From assembly GCA_902613915.1 (NCBI GenBank), contig CACMJB010000001.1, forward strand, positions 116,055 to 180,054: 64,000 nucleotides of DNA. The letters run 5' to 3'. The notes beneath the pieces were generated by a model that saw nothing but the letters and a program-made list of their open reading frames with translations, was not told the DNA's origin and made no database searches. This DNA is from an uncultured Pelagibacteraceae bacterium (GTDB taxonomy: Bacteria > Pseudomonadota > Alphaproteobacteria > Pelagibacterales > Pelagibacteraceae). Position numbers and translations under genes: made by a program. Below, piece by piece: positions 37,593-46,533 of the stretch. Numbering within the stretch: the stretch's first letter is position 1; every line of letters starts with the position of its first letter.

Positions 37593-37726
37593 CGAAAGAC
37601 CTCCCGTTGATGTTGAATACTCTATATCTATTTTAAAATCTTAATTAATTTGGAATTTTGAGGAATTTTACAACCTACACTCAATATTTCTGTTTATAAG
37701 TTTTAGGTATAAAATAACGACTCAAA

Positions 37727-38029
37727 ATGAAATTAAAAAAATTATTTTTGTTTATTTTTTTCACACTTTTTCTCAGTGCTTGCCAAACCGTAACAACAAA
37801 AATAGACGAAACTACAGAGCAAGAAAAAAAAGAATTAAGCAAATGGTTAAACAAACCAGAGAGTGATCTTAAAAGTTTTTTTGGACAACCAGATAAAGTA
37901 GAGTTTTTAAAAACAAGAAACAGGAACTATGTCTATATAACCGAGAAATATCAGATTAAATGTGAGAGAAAATTTGAGATAAACCCTAAAAATATGGTAG
38001 TAGGCTTTAGCAGTAAGAACTGTTTTTAA
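37727..38029 (+). CDS. Small lipoprotein of unknown function
   Basis: 100 aa. A signal peptide rich in Phe and Leu ends in the lipobox LSAC (residues about 17-20), so the mature protein begins at Cys and is membrane-anchored by lipid. The mature part contains WLNKPESDLKSFFGQPDKVEFLKTR, which recalls SmpA/BamE-like modules in which a G-x-P turn follows a helix, and two late cysteines that may pair. Three bases separate it from gshA. A TATAAA -10-like box lies at 37708-37713. Confidence 0.7.
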   Translation: MKLKKLFLFIFFTLFLSACQTVTTKIDETTEQEKKELSKWLNKPESDLKSFFGQPDKVEFLKTRNRNYVYITEKYQIKCERKFEINPKNMVVGFSSKNCF

Positions 38030-38032
38030 AGC

Positions 38033-39355
38033 ATGGACATAAAAAATAAATCTCAATTTATAGAGTATTTTTCTAAAGGAATTAAAAATCAAAATAATCT
38101 CAAGATAGGTGTTGAGCACGAAAGGTTTTTGTTTGAAGGAAAAAATAAGAAAAGAATTTCTTATGAGACTTTAAAAAAACTTTTTGAAAATTTAAAAGTT
38201 AATGGCTGGGAACCTCTTTATGAAAAAGAAAATATTATTGGAATGCAAAGAGACAATCAACAAATCACTACAGAGCCTGGATTACAATGTGAGTTGTCAG
38301 GTGCACCGCTAGAAAATATTCATCAAGTTTGTAGCGAGAGTTCAAAATTTTTAAAAGAAATAGAAGCTGCAAGCAAAGGATTAAATATTAATACTGTATC
38401 AATTGGTTTTGATCCTTTTAATAATTTGTCAGATATCCCACAGAGTCCAAAAAGCAGATATAAAATAATGACTAAAGAAATGCCAAAGGGAGGTAAGCAG
38501 AGTTTAGAAATGATGTATAGAACTTGCGGCATACAAATTAATTATGATTACACTTCAGAAGAAAACTTTGAAAAGATTTTTAGATTAGGAAACTATTTAA
38601 CACCTTTAACGATAGCATTGTATTCAAATTCACCTTTTGAGTCAGGTAAACCAGTTAGTTATTTCTCATATAGAAATAAAGTTTGGCAAAATACTTCTCG
38701 AGGAGGAATAATGCCTATAGCTTTTGAAAAAGTAAACTTTGAAAAATATTTTGACCATGTGATTGAGTATCCAATTTTATTTGTAATAAGAGAAAAAAAT
38801 TATATTGAACCTAACAGGCAACCTTTTAAAGATTTTATTTTAGGGAACTTTGCAAATCTTAAAGATGAAGCAAGCTTACAAGATTTTGAAACTCATCTTG
38901 CAACTATATTTACAGAAGTAAGATTAAAACAATTTATTGAAGTAAGATCTTTGGATGCTTGTGATTGGGAATGTCTCTGTGACGGTCCAGCTTTTTTTAC
39001 CGGAATATTTTATAAAGGGCTTGATGAAGCTTTCGAGATCGCAATGAAATGGAAAAAAGAAAATGTAATGAATGCATATATAGAGTCTCCAAAAAAAGGT
39101 CTTGAAACAGAACTTGAAGGTAAAAAATTACATGAGTGGGGAAATATATTTTTCGATATTGCTAAAAGGGGTTTAGTAGAAAGAAAACAGGTAAACTCAA
39201 AAGGAAATGATGAAACGGTTTATTTAAAACATGTTGAAAATGTAATTAAGAATAAAAAGAATAGAGCACAGCTTTTATTAGATCAATATAATAAGACTAA
39301 CAATTTAGATTTTTTTAAAAATGAAAAAGAAAATTTTAATTATTCAGGGTTCTAG
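38033..39355 (+). CDS. gshA: Glutamate-cysteine ligase
   Basis: 440 aa, matching the proteobacterial/plant type (GCS2) rather than the Escherichia coli type. Visible: IGVEHERFLF, GMQRDNQQITTEPGLQCELSG (positions about 83-103), MYRTCGIQINYDY, TIALYSNSPFESGKP and the substrate region RLKQFIEVRSLDACDW. It catalyses the first, ATP-dependent step of glutathione synthesis. The 3' end overlaps gshB by 35 bases, so both steps are encoded together. Confidence 0.93.
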   Translation: MDIKNKSQFIEYFSKGIKNQNNLKIGVEHERFLFEGKNKKRISYETLKKLFENLKVNGWEPLYEKENIIGMQRDNQQITTEPGLQCELSGAPLENIHQVCSESSKFLKEIEAASKGLNINTVSIGFDPFNNLSDIPQSPKSRYKIMTKEMPKGGKQSLEMMYRTCGIQINYDYTSEENFEKIFRLGNYLTPLTIALYSNSPFESGKPVSYFSYRNKVWQNTSRGGIMPIAFEKVNFEKYFDHVIEYPILFVIREKNYIEPNRQPFKDFILGNFANLKDEASLQDFETHLATIFTEVRLKQFIEVRSLDACDWECLCDGPAFFTGIFYKGLDEAFEIAMKWKKENVMNAYIESPKKGLETELEGKKLHEWGNIFFDIAKRGLVERKQVNSKGNDETVYLKHVENVIKNKKNRAQLLLDQYNKTNNLDFFKNEKENFNYSGF

Positions 39356-40241
39356 TTTAAAAAAAATAAACATTAAAACCGATACCTCTTTTTTCTTAGG
39401 CTTAGAGGCACAAAGAAGAAGCTATCAAATTTATTATTATGAACCTAAAGATCTAAGTTTTATCAACGGTAAAGTTACAGCCTTGTGCTCAAAAGTAAAA
39501 TTCGTAGATAATCCAAAGCAACCAATAAAAGTACTTAACAAAACAGTATTTAATCTTTTGCAAGCTAAACTGATATTAATACGTAGCGAACCTCCATTTA
39601 ATCAACAATATATTAATACGACATTTATTTTGGAGCATATTTCAAAAAAAGTTAGAATTATCAATCACCCAAAAGCTTTAAGGGAAGTACCTGAAAAACT
39701 TTTTTCTCTAAGATTAACTAAGCACATGCCCCAGACTTTAATCAGTGAAAATTTGAATGAAATTAAAACTTTTTTTAAAAGTAATAAAAAAATAATTATG
39801 AAGCCTATCGAAAGTTACAGTGGTAATGATGTAAAACTCATAACTAAATTCAATAAATCATTTATAAATAAATTTATAAAAAAATATCACCATTTAATGT
39901 TTCAAAAGTTTATTCCTCAGATTTCAAAAGGAGATAAAAGAGTATTTATAATTAATGGAAAAATAAAAGGAGCTATCTCTAGGATTCCAAAAAAAGGCAG
40001 TATACTCTCTAATATGAGCAAAGGAGCATTCGCAAAAAAAATAGAGATTAGCCACCATGAAATGAAGACAAGCAAGATCGTAGCTACCGAATTAAAAAAA
40101 CAAAACATTTATTTTGCAGGTATAGACTTTATCCGAGGTAAACTTATTGGAGATATAAATGTTACAAGCCCCACAGGTTTGAAAACTTATTACGATTTAA
40201 CAGGTGTTAATTTAGCTAAGTATTTTTTTGATAATATCTAA
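39321..40241 (+). CDS. gshB: Glutathione synthetase
   Basis: 306 aa, ATP-grasp enzyme. Landmarks in order: RSEPPFNQQYINTTFILEHI, NHPKALREVPEKLFSLRL, IMKPIESYSGNDV for nucleotide binding, KGDKRVFIINGKIKGAISRIP, and GIDFIRGKLIGDINVTSPTG near the C-terminus, the GshB signature. It adds glycine to gamma-glutamylcysteine. The ATG lies inside the end of gshA, an overlap of 35 bases that is long for this genome. A strong hairpin follows the stop. Confidence 0.92.
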   Translation: MKKKILIIQGSSLKKINIKTDTSFFLGLEAQRRSYQIYYYEPKDLSFINGKVTALCSKVKFVDNPKQPIKVLNKTVFNLLQAKLILIRSEPPFNQQYINTTFILEHISKKVRIINHPKALREVPEKLFSLRLTKHMPQTLISENLNEIKTFFKSNKKIIMKPIESYSGNDVKLITKFNKSFINKFIKKYHHLMFQKFIPQISKGDKRVFIINGKIKGAISRIPKKGSILSNMSKGAFAKKIEISHHEMKTSKIVATELKKQNIYFAGIDFIRGKLIGDINVTSPTGLKTYYDLTGVNLAKYFFDNI

Positions 40242-40245
40242 TACC

Positions 40246-40266
40246 TGCGGAGCATTTAGCTCCGCA
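40246..40266. terminator. Hairpin terminator between gshB and hsp20
   Basis: TGCGGAGC (40246-40253), loop ATTTA, and GCTCCGCA (40259-40266) make a perfect 8-bp GC-rich stem between convergent genes. No T run follows on the plus strand; it can serve both directions. Confidence 0.8.
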
Positions 40267-40278
40267 AGTAAGGTAAAC

Positions 40279-40722
40279 TTATTTAATTTCAATAAGTCTT
40301 TTTTTCTTCATTTCTGGTATGATTTTTTCACAAGAAATTGTAAGCAAACCATCTTTAAGCTCAGCACCATTTACTTTCACATCATCTGCAATTGTAAATG
40401 ATCTAGCAAAAGATCTTTGCGAGATTCCTCGATGAATAACTTCATCACGATCTTTTTCTTCAGATCTTTTAATGTCTTTTGTCTTAACAGTTAAAAGATT
40501 ATCTTCATATTCAACTTCAACATCGTTTTTGTTAAAGCCAGCAACCGCTACTTCAATAGCGTATTTATCATTGCCTACTTTTCGGATGTTGTATGGCGGA
40601 TAATTGCTTTGCATAGCAAGACTGCCATTTCCCAACATAGACTCGAATTGATCAAACATGTCATCAAATCCAATGCTATAAGGTCTAAGTGAATTAAAGA
40701 TCGATAGATCCTTACTTGTCAT
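40279..40722 (-). CDS. Small heat shock protein (Hsp20/IbpA)
   Basis: 147 aa from the ATG at 40722, chosen because a near-perfect AGGAGG ribosome-binding site lies just upstream (40727-40732 on the complementary strand). The alpha-crystallin domain spans residues about 40-135, with YNIRKVGNDKYAIEVAVAGF, NKNDVEVEYEDNLLTV, GISQRSFARSFTIADDV and the conserved LKDGLLTI; the C-terminus is short. It is an ATP-independent holdase that binds unfolded proteins. A heat-shock-type promoter lies upstream. Confidence 0.95.
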   Translation of the reverse strand: MTSKDLSIFNSLRPYSIGFDDMFDQFESMLGNGSLAMQSNYPPYNIRKVGNDKYAIEVAVAGFNKNDVEVEYEDNLLTVKTKDIKRSEEKDRDEVIHRGISQRSFARSFTIADDVKVNGAELKDGLLTISCEKIIPEMKKKRLIEIK

Positions 40723-40776
40723 ATATCCTCCTTTGTTAGCAAGGTTAATTGTCAGCCCCATTTGGCAACCGACAAT

Positions 40777-40808
40777 ATATATGTAGTAAGTGTTTTCAAA
40801 TTTTCAAG
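40777..40808 (-). promoter_or_regulatory. Candidate RpoH (sigma-32) promoter for hsp20
   Basis: On the minus strand CTTGAAA (40808-40802) is followed after 18 bases by CATATAT (40783-40777). This fits the heat-shock sigma -35 consensus CTTGAA exactly, and the -10 resembles the alphaproteobacterial C-Y-TAT form. It lies between the end of ptrB and the hsp20 start, leaving a leader of about 50 bases. Confidence 0.6.
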
Positions 40809-40812
40809 ATTG

Positions 40813-42897
40813 TTATTTTAAAATTTTTGCAGTTTTTAAAATAAAAGAATATTCTTCAGCTAATTCTTTTATTGCGTTGTCTCTTCCACTCATACCTCCG
40901 TGGCCTGCCGCTTCCATTTTACACTTTAGCAATTGAGTATTACTATCAGTCTTAGTTTCTCTCAGTTTTGCAATATACTTTACTGGCTCAGAATACAGTA
41001 CTCTATTATCAAACAGTGAAGTTGTTATAAGCATTGCAGGGTAATCTTTTTTATCGATGTTATTATAAGGAGCGTAAGATAAAATATACTCAAAGTATTC
41101 TTTGCTCTTTATAGGATTGCCCCAAAGTTCCCATTCTGCAGGCGTTAAAGGCAATTTTTCATTTAACATTGTTGTCATTGTGTCTACAAAAGGAACTAAT
41201 AGCAGCATCGAGAAAAATAAGTCTGGAGCCATATTTGCTACCGCGCCACCTGTCAGTCCTCCAGCACTTCCACCATAAAAACAAATTCCGCCTTTATGAG
41301 TATATTGTTGATCAATAAGATGATTTGCACACGCGATGTAATCTAAAAAAGTGTTTCTTTTTAATTTCTTTTTACCTTCTTCATGCCAAATATCTCCTAA
41401 ATCACCACCACCTCTTATGTGTGCTATTGCAAAAATAATACCTCTATCTATTAAACAGAATCTTGAAGCACTAAAGCCAGGTGATACGCTGTGTTTATAA
41501 GCACCGTAAGCGTACAATAAAACTTTTGATTTACCATCTTGTCTTGCTTCTTTTAATCTTACAAGACTTATTGGTATTAACCTTCCATCATGAGATTTAG
41601 CTTTTATTCTCTCAACAATATATTTATTTGGATCATGCCCAGAAGGAATTTCAGTTGCTTTAACTAATTTTTTTTCTTTAGTGACTATATCGTACTCGTA
41701 AACTCTACCTGGTGTTGCCATACTCTCCCAACTAACTCTAATCTTCGTAGTATTTGTATCTCGCTGCATTAGTGAGGCGCCTGGAACACCTATTGCTTCA
41801 TCGGAGATTTTAATCTCTTCTTCTTTATTCGTTTTTATGTTTCTTACAAAAAGTTTTGGAATAGCATCTGACTTTTCACCTCTTAAAATATATTCATCTA
41901 AAAAATCTAAACCACCTATTACGGTTTCTTTTTTTGCAGGTATATAAACTTCTAAATTTTGAATTTGATCAGTCTTACATCTTAGAACTTTATAATCTCT
42001 CGCATCTTCATTGGTATGAACATAAAAATAACCTTTCCAAGCATCTATCGAATATCGAACATCCTTTTTTCTAGTTTGAAATAATTTAGGTTTGATATCT
42101 TCAGCATCAGAAGGGAAGAAATATTCTTCAGTTGTAATATGGTCTGAAGTAGAAATTATGAAATATTTTTCATCTGATGAGAGACTAATTCCGCACGTGA
42201 ATGTTTCATCTTTCTCTTCAAAAATTAATTTGTCTTCATTAATAGAAGTCCCTAAAACATGTTTGAAAATCTGACGAGGCCTGTGAAATTTATCTAATTT
42301 TGAATAGAAAAAACTTTTACTATCAAGTGACCAAGTTATTCCTCCACTTGTGTTTTCTATAGTATCATTCTCGTTTTTGCCTGTTCTTAAATCTCTTAAG
42401 TAAATTGTATAATATTCAGAACCCTTTAGGTCTAAAGAGTAAGCCATGTAATTATCGCAGTGAGATGTGCTTACAGACCCAACTCCAAAATATTCTGAGC
42501 CGTAATTTTTCTTTTCTAAATCTCCATCAAAATAAACTTCCTCAGTTTTTGAACCATCGATTAATTGTCTTATTCTTTTCCCGTAATTTCCTTTTGCCTC
42601 AGTTTTAGTCCAGTAATAATATTTTCTATCTTTGTATTTAAGTGATGTGTCGTCTAATTTGATTTTTGATTTTATCTCAGTAAATAAATTTTTTTGAAGA
42701 TCTTTAGTATCTTCGAAGTATTTTTCAGTTATTTTGTTATTTGCATTAATGAAGTCCTTTACTGCAGGATCAAGCTTATTGGCGTCTTTTAATACTTCAA
42801 GAATATTTGGCTGATCAACCCATGCGTATTCATCCTCTAAAAGGATATCGTGGTATTTTTTCTCACTCTTAATCTTTTTGAGTTTTGGTATAATCAT
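40813..42897 (-). CDS. ptrB: Oligopeptidase B (S9A prolyl oligopeptidase family)
   Basis: 694 aa. An N-terminal beta-propeller (residues about 60-400) precedes an alpha/beta hydrolase domain with the catalytic Ser in FYGGSAGGLTGG (about residue 540), Asp in TTSLFDNRVLYSEP and His in AAGHGGMSGR. HIRGGGDLGDIWHEEGK is characteristic of oligopeptidase B. It cuts short peptides after basic residues in the cytoplasm or periplasm; no signal peptide is seen. It is divergent from the J-domain gene with only 13 bases between start codons. Confidence 0.94.
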   Translation of the reverse strand: MIIPKLKKIKSEKKYHDILLEDEYAWVDQPNILEVLKDANKLDPAVKDFINANNKITEKYFEDTKDLQKNLFTEIKSKIKLDDTSLKYKDRKYYYWTKTEAKGNYGKRIRQLIDGSKTEEVYFDGDLEKKNYGSEYFGVGSVSTSHCDNYMAYSLDLKGSEYYTIYLRDLRTGKNENDTIENTSGGITWSLDSKSFFYSKLDKFHRPRQIFKHVLGTSINEDKLIFEEKDETFTCGISLSSDEKYFIISTSDHITTEEYFFPSDAEDIKPKLFQTRKKDVRYSIDAWKGYFYVHTNEDARDYKVLRCKTDQIQNLEVYIPAKKETVIGGLDFLDEYILRGEKSDAIPKLFVRNIKTNKEEEIKISDEAIGVPGASLMQRDTNTTKIRVSWESMATPGRVYEYDIVTKEKKLVKATEIPSGHDPNKYIVERIKAKSHDGRLIPISLVRLKEARQDGKSKVLLYAYGAYKHSVSPGFSASRFCLIDRGIIFAIAHIRGGGDLGDIWHEEGKKKLKRNTFLDYIACANHLIDQQYTHKGGICFYGGSAGGLTGGAVANMAPDLFFSMLLLVPFVDTMTTMLNEKLPLTPAEWELWGNPIKSKEYFEYILSYAPYNNIDKKDYPAMLITTSLFDNRVLYSEPVKYIAKLRETKTDSNTQLLKCKMEAAGHGGMSGRDNAIKELAEEYSFILKTAKILK

Positions 42898-42910
42898 ATT
42901 AGGAAATTAT

Positions 42911-43420
42911 ATGAATACTTTACTAATAGGAATTATCATCTTTGTCATTGTTTATCTTTTTTTAAACTGGTTTGCGCGAACTAGTTCAAAGAAAATTGCA
43001 ACAACTATTAAAAAAATTGCAGTATATTTTTCACTTATTTTAGCTGCGCTATTAACTTTTGCAGGTAAATATATTTTTTCACTTCCTTTTTTATTAGTGA
43101 TTTTAAGCGGCTTAAAAATCAAGGGCTTAACGGTTTTACAAATGATGCAGCTTTGGAGATTAATTCAGTTTTTGAAAAATTCTGGAAGATTTTCACAAGG
43201 TCAATTTAGTCAGACACAAGGTTCCTCAAGTGTTACCAATGATGAAGCTTATAAACTATTAGGTCTTAAAAGAGGCTGTACTAAAGAAGATGTTTTAAAG
43301 GCTGCAAACCAATTACAAAAAAAAATTCATCCTGACATGAACCGTGAAGTTAAAACAGAAAGACTGAGCCAGTTGGTTAATGAAGCTAAAGAAAAGATTA
43401 TTAAGACTGATTTTTCTTAA
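42911..43420 (+). CDS. Membrane-anchored J-domain protein
   Basis: 169 aa from the ATG at 42911. Two N-terminal hydrophobic segments (residues about 3-18 and 40-62) are followed by a Gln/Ser-rich linker and a C-terminal J-domain (DEAYKLLGLKRGCTKEDVLKAA, then KKIHPDMN). The HPD tripeptide that stimulates DnaK ATPase is intact. The layout matches alphaproteobacterial DnaJ-like proteins resembling mitochondrial Tim14/Pam18. It probably recruits DnaK to the inner membrane. The 3' end overlaps the convergent glycosyltransferase by 20 bases. Confidence 0.85.
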   Translation: MNTLLIGIIIFVIVYLFLNWFARTSSKKIATTIKKIAVYFSLILAALLTFAGKYIFSLPFLLVILSGLKIKGLTVLQMMQLWRLIQFLKNSGRFSQGQFSQTQGSSSVTNDEAYKLLGLKRGCTKEDVLKAANQLQKKIHPDMNREVKTERLSQLVNEAKEKIIKTDFS

Positions 43421-44369
43421 GTAATTCTATTGAAGAATTTAAAACTTTTTCAAAAGATATTTTTTCTGATCCCAATGTATCGTGAGTAGTGGTCTCCTCC
43501 GTTTCACCTTCAGGCACAACCACATTAATAAAGTTTGAATATTTACCGTAAGCTTGAACAGGGCTATCCATAAATAACGCCAAACATTTTATTTTCAGGG
43601 CAGCAGCTATATGCAGCCATCCTGTATCATTTCCTAAATAAAGATCACAGTTTTTTATGATAGGTAAAGTTTCACTAATTTTTAAATTTTCAAATGAAGT
43701 GCAGCTTTTTCCAATTGAGGAATTTAAAATTTCATTAACAAGGTCTTTGTCATTAATTCCAGCTGCAATATAAAATTTTGAGGGGATTTGTTCATTTATC
43801 CTCTCACAAACTTTAATGTAATTTTTAATATTCCAACGTTTTGTAGGACCACTTGCAGATATACCAAGACAAATATGTTTGAAATCTTTTGAAAAACTTA
43901 ATTTAGCTTTTTTTACTTTTTCTTCATCTATATTCAAATAAGGTTGTGTAGATACGACCGTATCAATTTCATATTCAGTAAAAATTTTTGCAGATGCAAT
44001 TATATTATCTTTTTTTCTAAAAAGAGGGTATTGAGAAATAATTTTAATACCTGCAATCTTTGAAATCAAAAAGTATCTAAGTGAACTATTAAAAATAAAA
44101 ACTTTATCAAAATTTTTAGATTTGAGTTTATTACTTAGTTTAAAAAAACCTGACATACCATCGTGAGAACCAGTATTATTATTTGACCGATCTAAAGTAA
44201 TAATCTCATCAATGTGCTTATCTTCAGTTAACAGTTCATGGGCGCGTGAATTTTGTTTGACTAATATAGATACTGGAGTTTGATATTTTTTTGAAATGGC
44301 ATGGATATAAGGTAAATAAATTACCATATCTCCCATACCAATTTTTGGTTGAATTACTAAAACTTTCAT
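43401..44369 (-). CDS. Glycosyltransferase family 9 (heptosyltransferase-like)
   Basis: 322 aa, GT-B fold. N-terminal VLVIQPKIGMGDMVIYLPYIHAI, a central nucleotide-sugar region GISASGPTKRWNIKNYIKVC, and the family 9 signature DLYLGNDTGWLHIAAALKIKCLALF. Members add ADP-heptose to lipopolysaccharide core; the acceptor here is unknown and no other core genes are adjacent. The short 47-base space to the divergent DapA-like gene must hold both promoters. Confidence 0.88.
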   Translation of the reverse strand: MKVLVIQPKIGMGDMVIYLPYIHAISKKYQTPVSILVKQNSRAHELLTEDKHIDEIITLDRSNNNTGSHDGMSGFFKLSNKLKSKNFDKVFIFNSSLRYFLISKIAGIKIISQYPLFRKKDNIIASAKIFTEYEIDTVVSTQPYLNIDEEKVKKAKLSFSKDFKHICLGISASGPTKRWNIKNYIKVCERINEQIPSKFYIAAGINDKDLVNEILNSSIGKSCTSFENLKISETLPIIKNCDLYLGNDTGWLHIAAALKIKCLALFMDSPVQAYGKYSNFINVVVPEGETEETTTHDTLGSEKISFEKVLNSSIELLKKNQS

Positions 44370-44416
44370 TTTTAATTTTATTAATATAACTTAGATAAAA
44401 AAAATTAGGTAAGATT

Positions 44417-45301
44417 ATGATCAAAAAAGGAATATATGCTGCAAGCTTAAGTGTTCTAAATGAAAATGGTATACTAAATATTAATGAAACTATCTTACAT
44501 GCTGAAAGCGCAATACGTAGTGGTCTTCATGGAATTTTCTTTTTTGGTTCAACAGGTCAAAGTCAATTAATTTCAATTAATGAAAAAAAAGAATTTATTA
44601 CGAAAATAGCTAACCATAAATTGAGAAAACAGTTCTTTTTAGGAACAGGGTGCAATTCTCTAAACGACAATATTGATTTAATAAAGTATGCTATGGAGTA
44701 TGATTTTAGAGATTTTTTAATCATGCCTCCAGCATATTACAAAGGTAATACCGATGAAGGAGTTTTCGAATTTTATAAGAAAATAATAGTAGCAACTCCT
44801 AAAGCAAAAATTATTTTATATAATTTTGAAAAATTAAGTGGCTATAGGTTTTCAACCGAAGCAGTCACTAAGCTTGCTAGAGTATTCCCAGAAAACATTA
44901 TTGGATGCAAAGACTCGAGTTATAATTTGTTCGAAACTTTAAAACTGCCAAACTTCTTAATGTTTCCTGGTTCAGAAGCTAAGTTGCTTAAAGGATTAGA
45001 GCATGGTTGTTCTGGATGTATATCAGCAGTAACGAATGTAACCCATTCTTTGGCAAGAAAAGTATTTGACGATTTTGAAAATAAAAAAAATCAATCCAAA
45101 AATGAACAATTGATAAAAGTAAGAGAAACTTTTGACCAATATAATCTAATCTCTGCCTTACATAGTTTTTTATCTGATAGAAATAAAAAATTTAGTAATA
45201 TTTTACCACCATTAGTTTTGCTTTCTGATGAAAAAAAAAAGGAGTTAAACGCAAAACTAAATGAGTTAAAATTTAATTTAGAGGACAATCTGGCTGCTTA
45301 A
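44417..45301 (+). CDS. Dihydrodipicolinate synthase/N-acetylneuraminate lyase family protein
   Basis: 294 aa, class I aldolase barrel. The Schiff-base Lys is in IIGCKDSSYN (about residue 161) and the Tyr in ILYNFEKLSGY. The pyruvate-carboxylate loop reads FFGSTGQSQLIS where DapA has GTTGES; the Glu is replaced by Gln, so this may not be the lysine-pathway enzyme but an aldolase for keto-sugar acids. It is followed with no spacer by cfa. The family is secure, the reaction is open. Confidence 0.82.
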   Translation: MIKKGIYAASLSVLNENGILNINETILHAESAIRSGLHGIFFFGSTGQSQLISINEKKEFITKIANHKLRKQFFLGTGCNSLNDNIDLIKYAMEYDFRDFLIMPPAYYKGNTDEGVFEFYKKIIVATPKAKIILYNFEKLSGYRFSTEAVTKLARVFPENIIGCKDSSYNLFETLKLPNFLMFPGSEAKLLKGLEHGCSGCISAVTNVTHSLARKVFDDFENKKNQSKNEQLIKVRETFDQYNLISALHSFLSDRNKKFSNILPPLVLLSDEKKKELNAKLNELKFNLEDNLAA

Positions 45302-46507
45302 ATGATATTAGCAAGAATATTTTCAAAAATATTTAAAGAAGGCGGAATAATTCTGGTTGACTCAAAAGGACAAAAGTATATCTGCGGAAATCCAAAAAAA
45401 GAAAATCCCATTACCTTAAAATTGTTAAAAGAAAATCTTAATTGGAAACTTTTATTAGATCCTGAACTAGAGTTTCCAGAAGCTTACATGAGAAATGAAA
45501 TTATAATTGAAAATGCTACAATGAAAGAATTTTTAATGGATTTAGTAAGAAATCTAGGACGGAATGAAATAACTACAGCAGGTGCAATTATAAAAAGATT
45601 TTATCAAACATATAGAACTTTTACAAATTTTAACTTAGTTGGAAAATCAAAAAAAAATGTTGAACACCATTATGATATTGGAGGGTCTCGGGGTGAAAAA
45701 TTATATGACATGTTTCTTGATAAAAAACATCGTTTATACTCATGTGCTTATTGGAAAGAAGGAACAAAGACGCTTGAAGAAGCTCAACAAAATAAAATCG
45801 ATCATATAATAAAAAAACTAGACATTAAAGAAGGAGAAAAAGTTTTAGAGGTTGGATGCGGATGGGGTGGCATGGCTTTTGAAATTGCTAGACAAAAAGG
45901 TTGTGAGATAACAGGAATATCTTTGAGTAAAAATCAAATAGAATATTGTAAAAAAAAAGCAAAGGAGCTTGGTTTAGATAATCAAGTCAAGTTTGAACTC
46001 ATAGATTATAGAGAGATAGATGGAAAATATGATAAAATTTATTCAGTAGGAATGTTCGAACATGTAGGAAGAAAATTTTATAATACTTTTTTTAAATCCA
46101 TGAACAAACTACTTAAAGAAAATGGTATATTTATACTTCATACAATAGGAGTTGTAGATAAACCTACACCTGCAAATAGATTTATTAATAAATATATTTT
46201 TCCAGGTGGCATTTGCCCTTCACTAAGCCAAATTATAAATCCTATTGAAAAAACAGGCTTAATAGTCTCAGATATTGAAACACTAATTAGACATTATGAC
46301 AAAACCTTAGAAAGTTGGTTAGAAAGATTTGTAGATAAGAAAAAAGAAATAAAAGATTTGTTTGATGAAAAATTTATCAAAATGTGGGAATTTTATATGG
46401 CTAGTTGTGCTGCTGCTTTTAGATATAGAGATTTAGTAGTCTTTCAGTTACAAATTGTTAAGAACTTTCATTCATCGCAACCTACAAGAGACTATATATA
46501 TTCATGA
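45302..46507 (+). CDS. cfa: Cyclopropane-fatty-acyl-phospholipid synthase
   Basis: 401 aa. SAM motif VLEVGCGWGGMAFEIA is near residue 181. Cfa landmarks are HHYDIGG, HRLYSCAYWKEG, GISLSKNQIEYCKKKA, DYREIDGKYDKIYSVGMFEHVG and ANRFINKYIFPGG, with the C-terminal HYDKTLESWLERF and AFRYRDLVVFQLQ. It methylenates double bonds of membrane phospholipid acyl chains using S-adenosylmethionine. The ATG follows directly after the stop of the DapA-like gene, so the two are likely one transcript. Confidence 0.94.
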   Translation: MILARIFSKIFKEGGIILVDSKGQKYICGNPKKENPITLKLLKENLNWKLLLDPELEFPEAYMRNEIIIENATMKEFLMDLVRNLGRNEITTAGAIIKRFYQTYRTFTNFNLVGKSKKNVEHHYDIGGSRGEKLYDMFLDKKHRLYSCAYWKEGTKTLEEAQQNKIDHIIKKLDIKEGEKVLEVGCGWGGMAFEIARQKGCEITGISLSKNQIEYCKKKAKELGLDNQVKFELIDYREIDGKYDKIYSVGMFEHVGRKFYNTFFKSMNKLLKENGIFILHTIGVVDKPTPANRFINKYIFPGGICPSLSQIINPIEKTGLIVSDIETLIRHYDKTLESWLERFVDKKKEIKDLFDEKFIKMWEFYMASCAAAFRYRDLVVFQLQIVKNFHSSQPTRDYIYS

Positions 46508-46533
46508 AAACTGTTATTTAATAAACAGTGTTT

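Noticed and set aside
37593..37726. Purine riboswitch upstream of the purine permease
   Set aside because: No three-way junction or conserved loop sequences of the purine aptamer can be seen in the 134 bases.
46510..46529. ACTGTT/AACAGT hairpin between cfa and the coiled-coil gene
   Set aside because: Six-bp AT-rich stem with no T run; it fits chance in this composition, and the next gene starts immediately, so I do not call a terminator.
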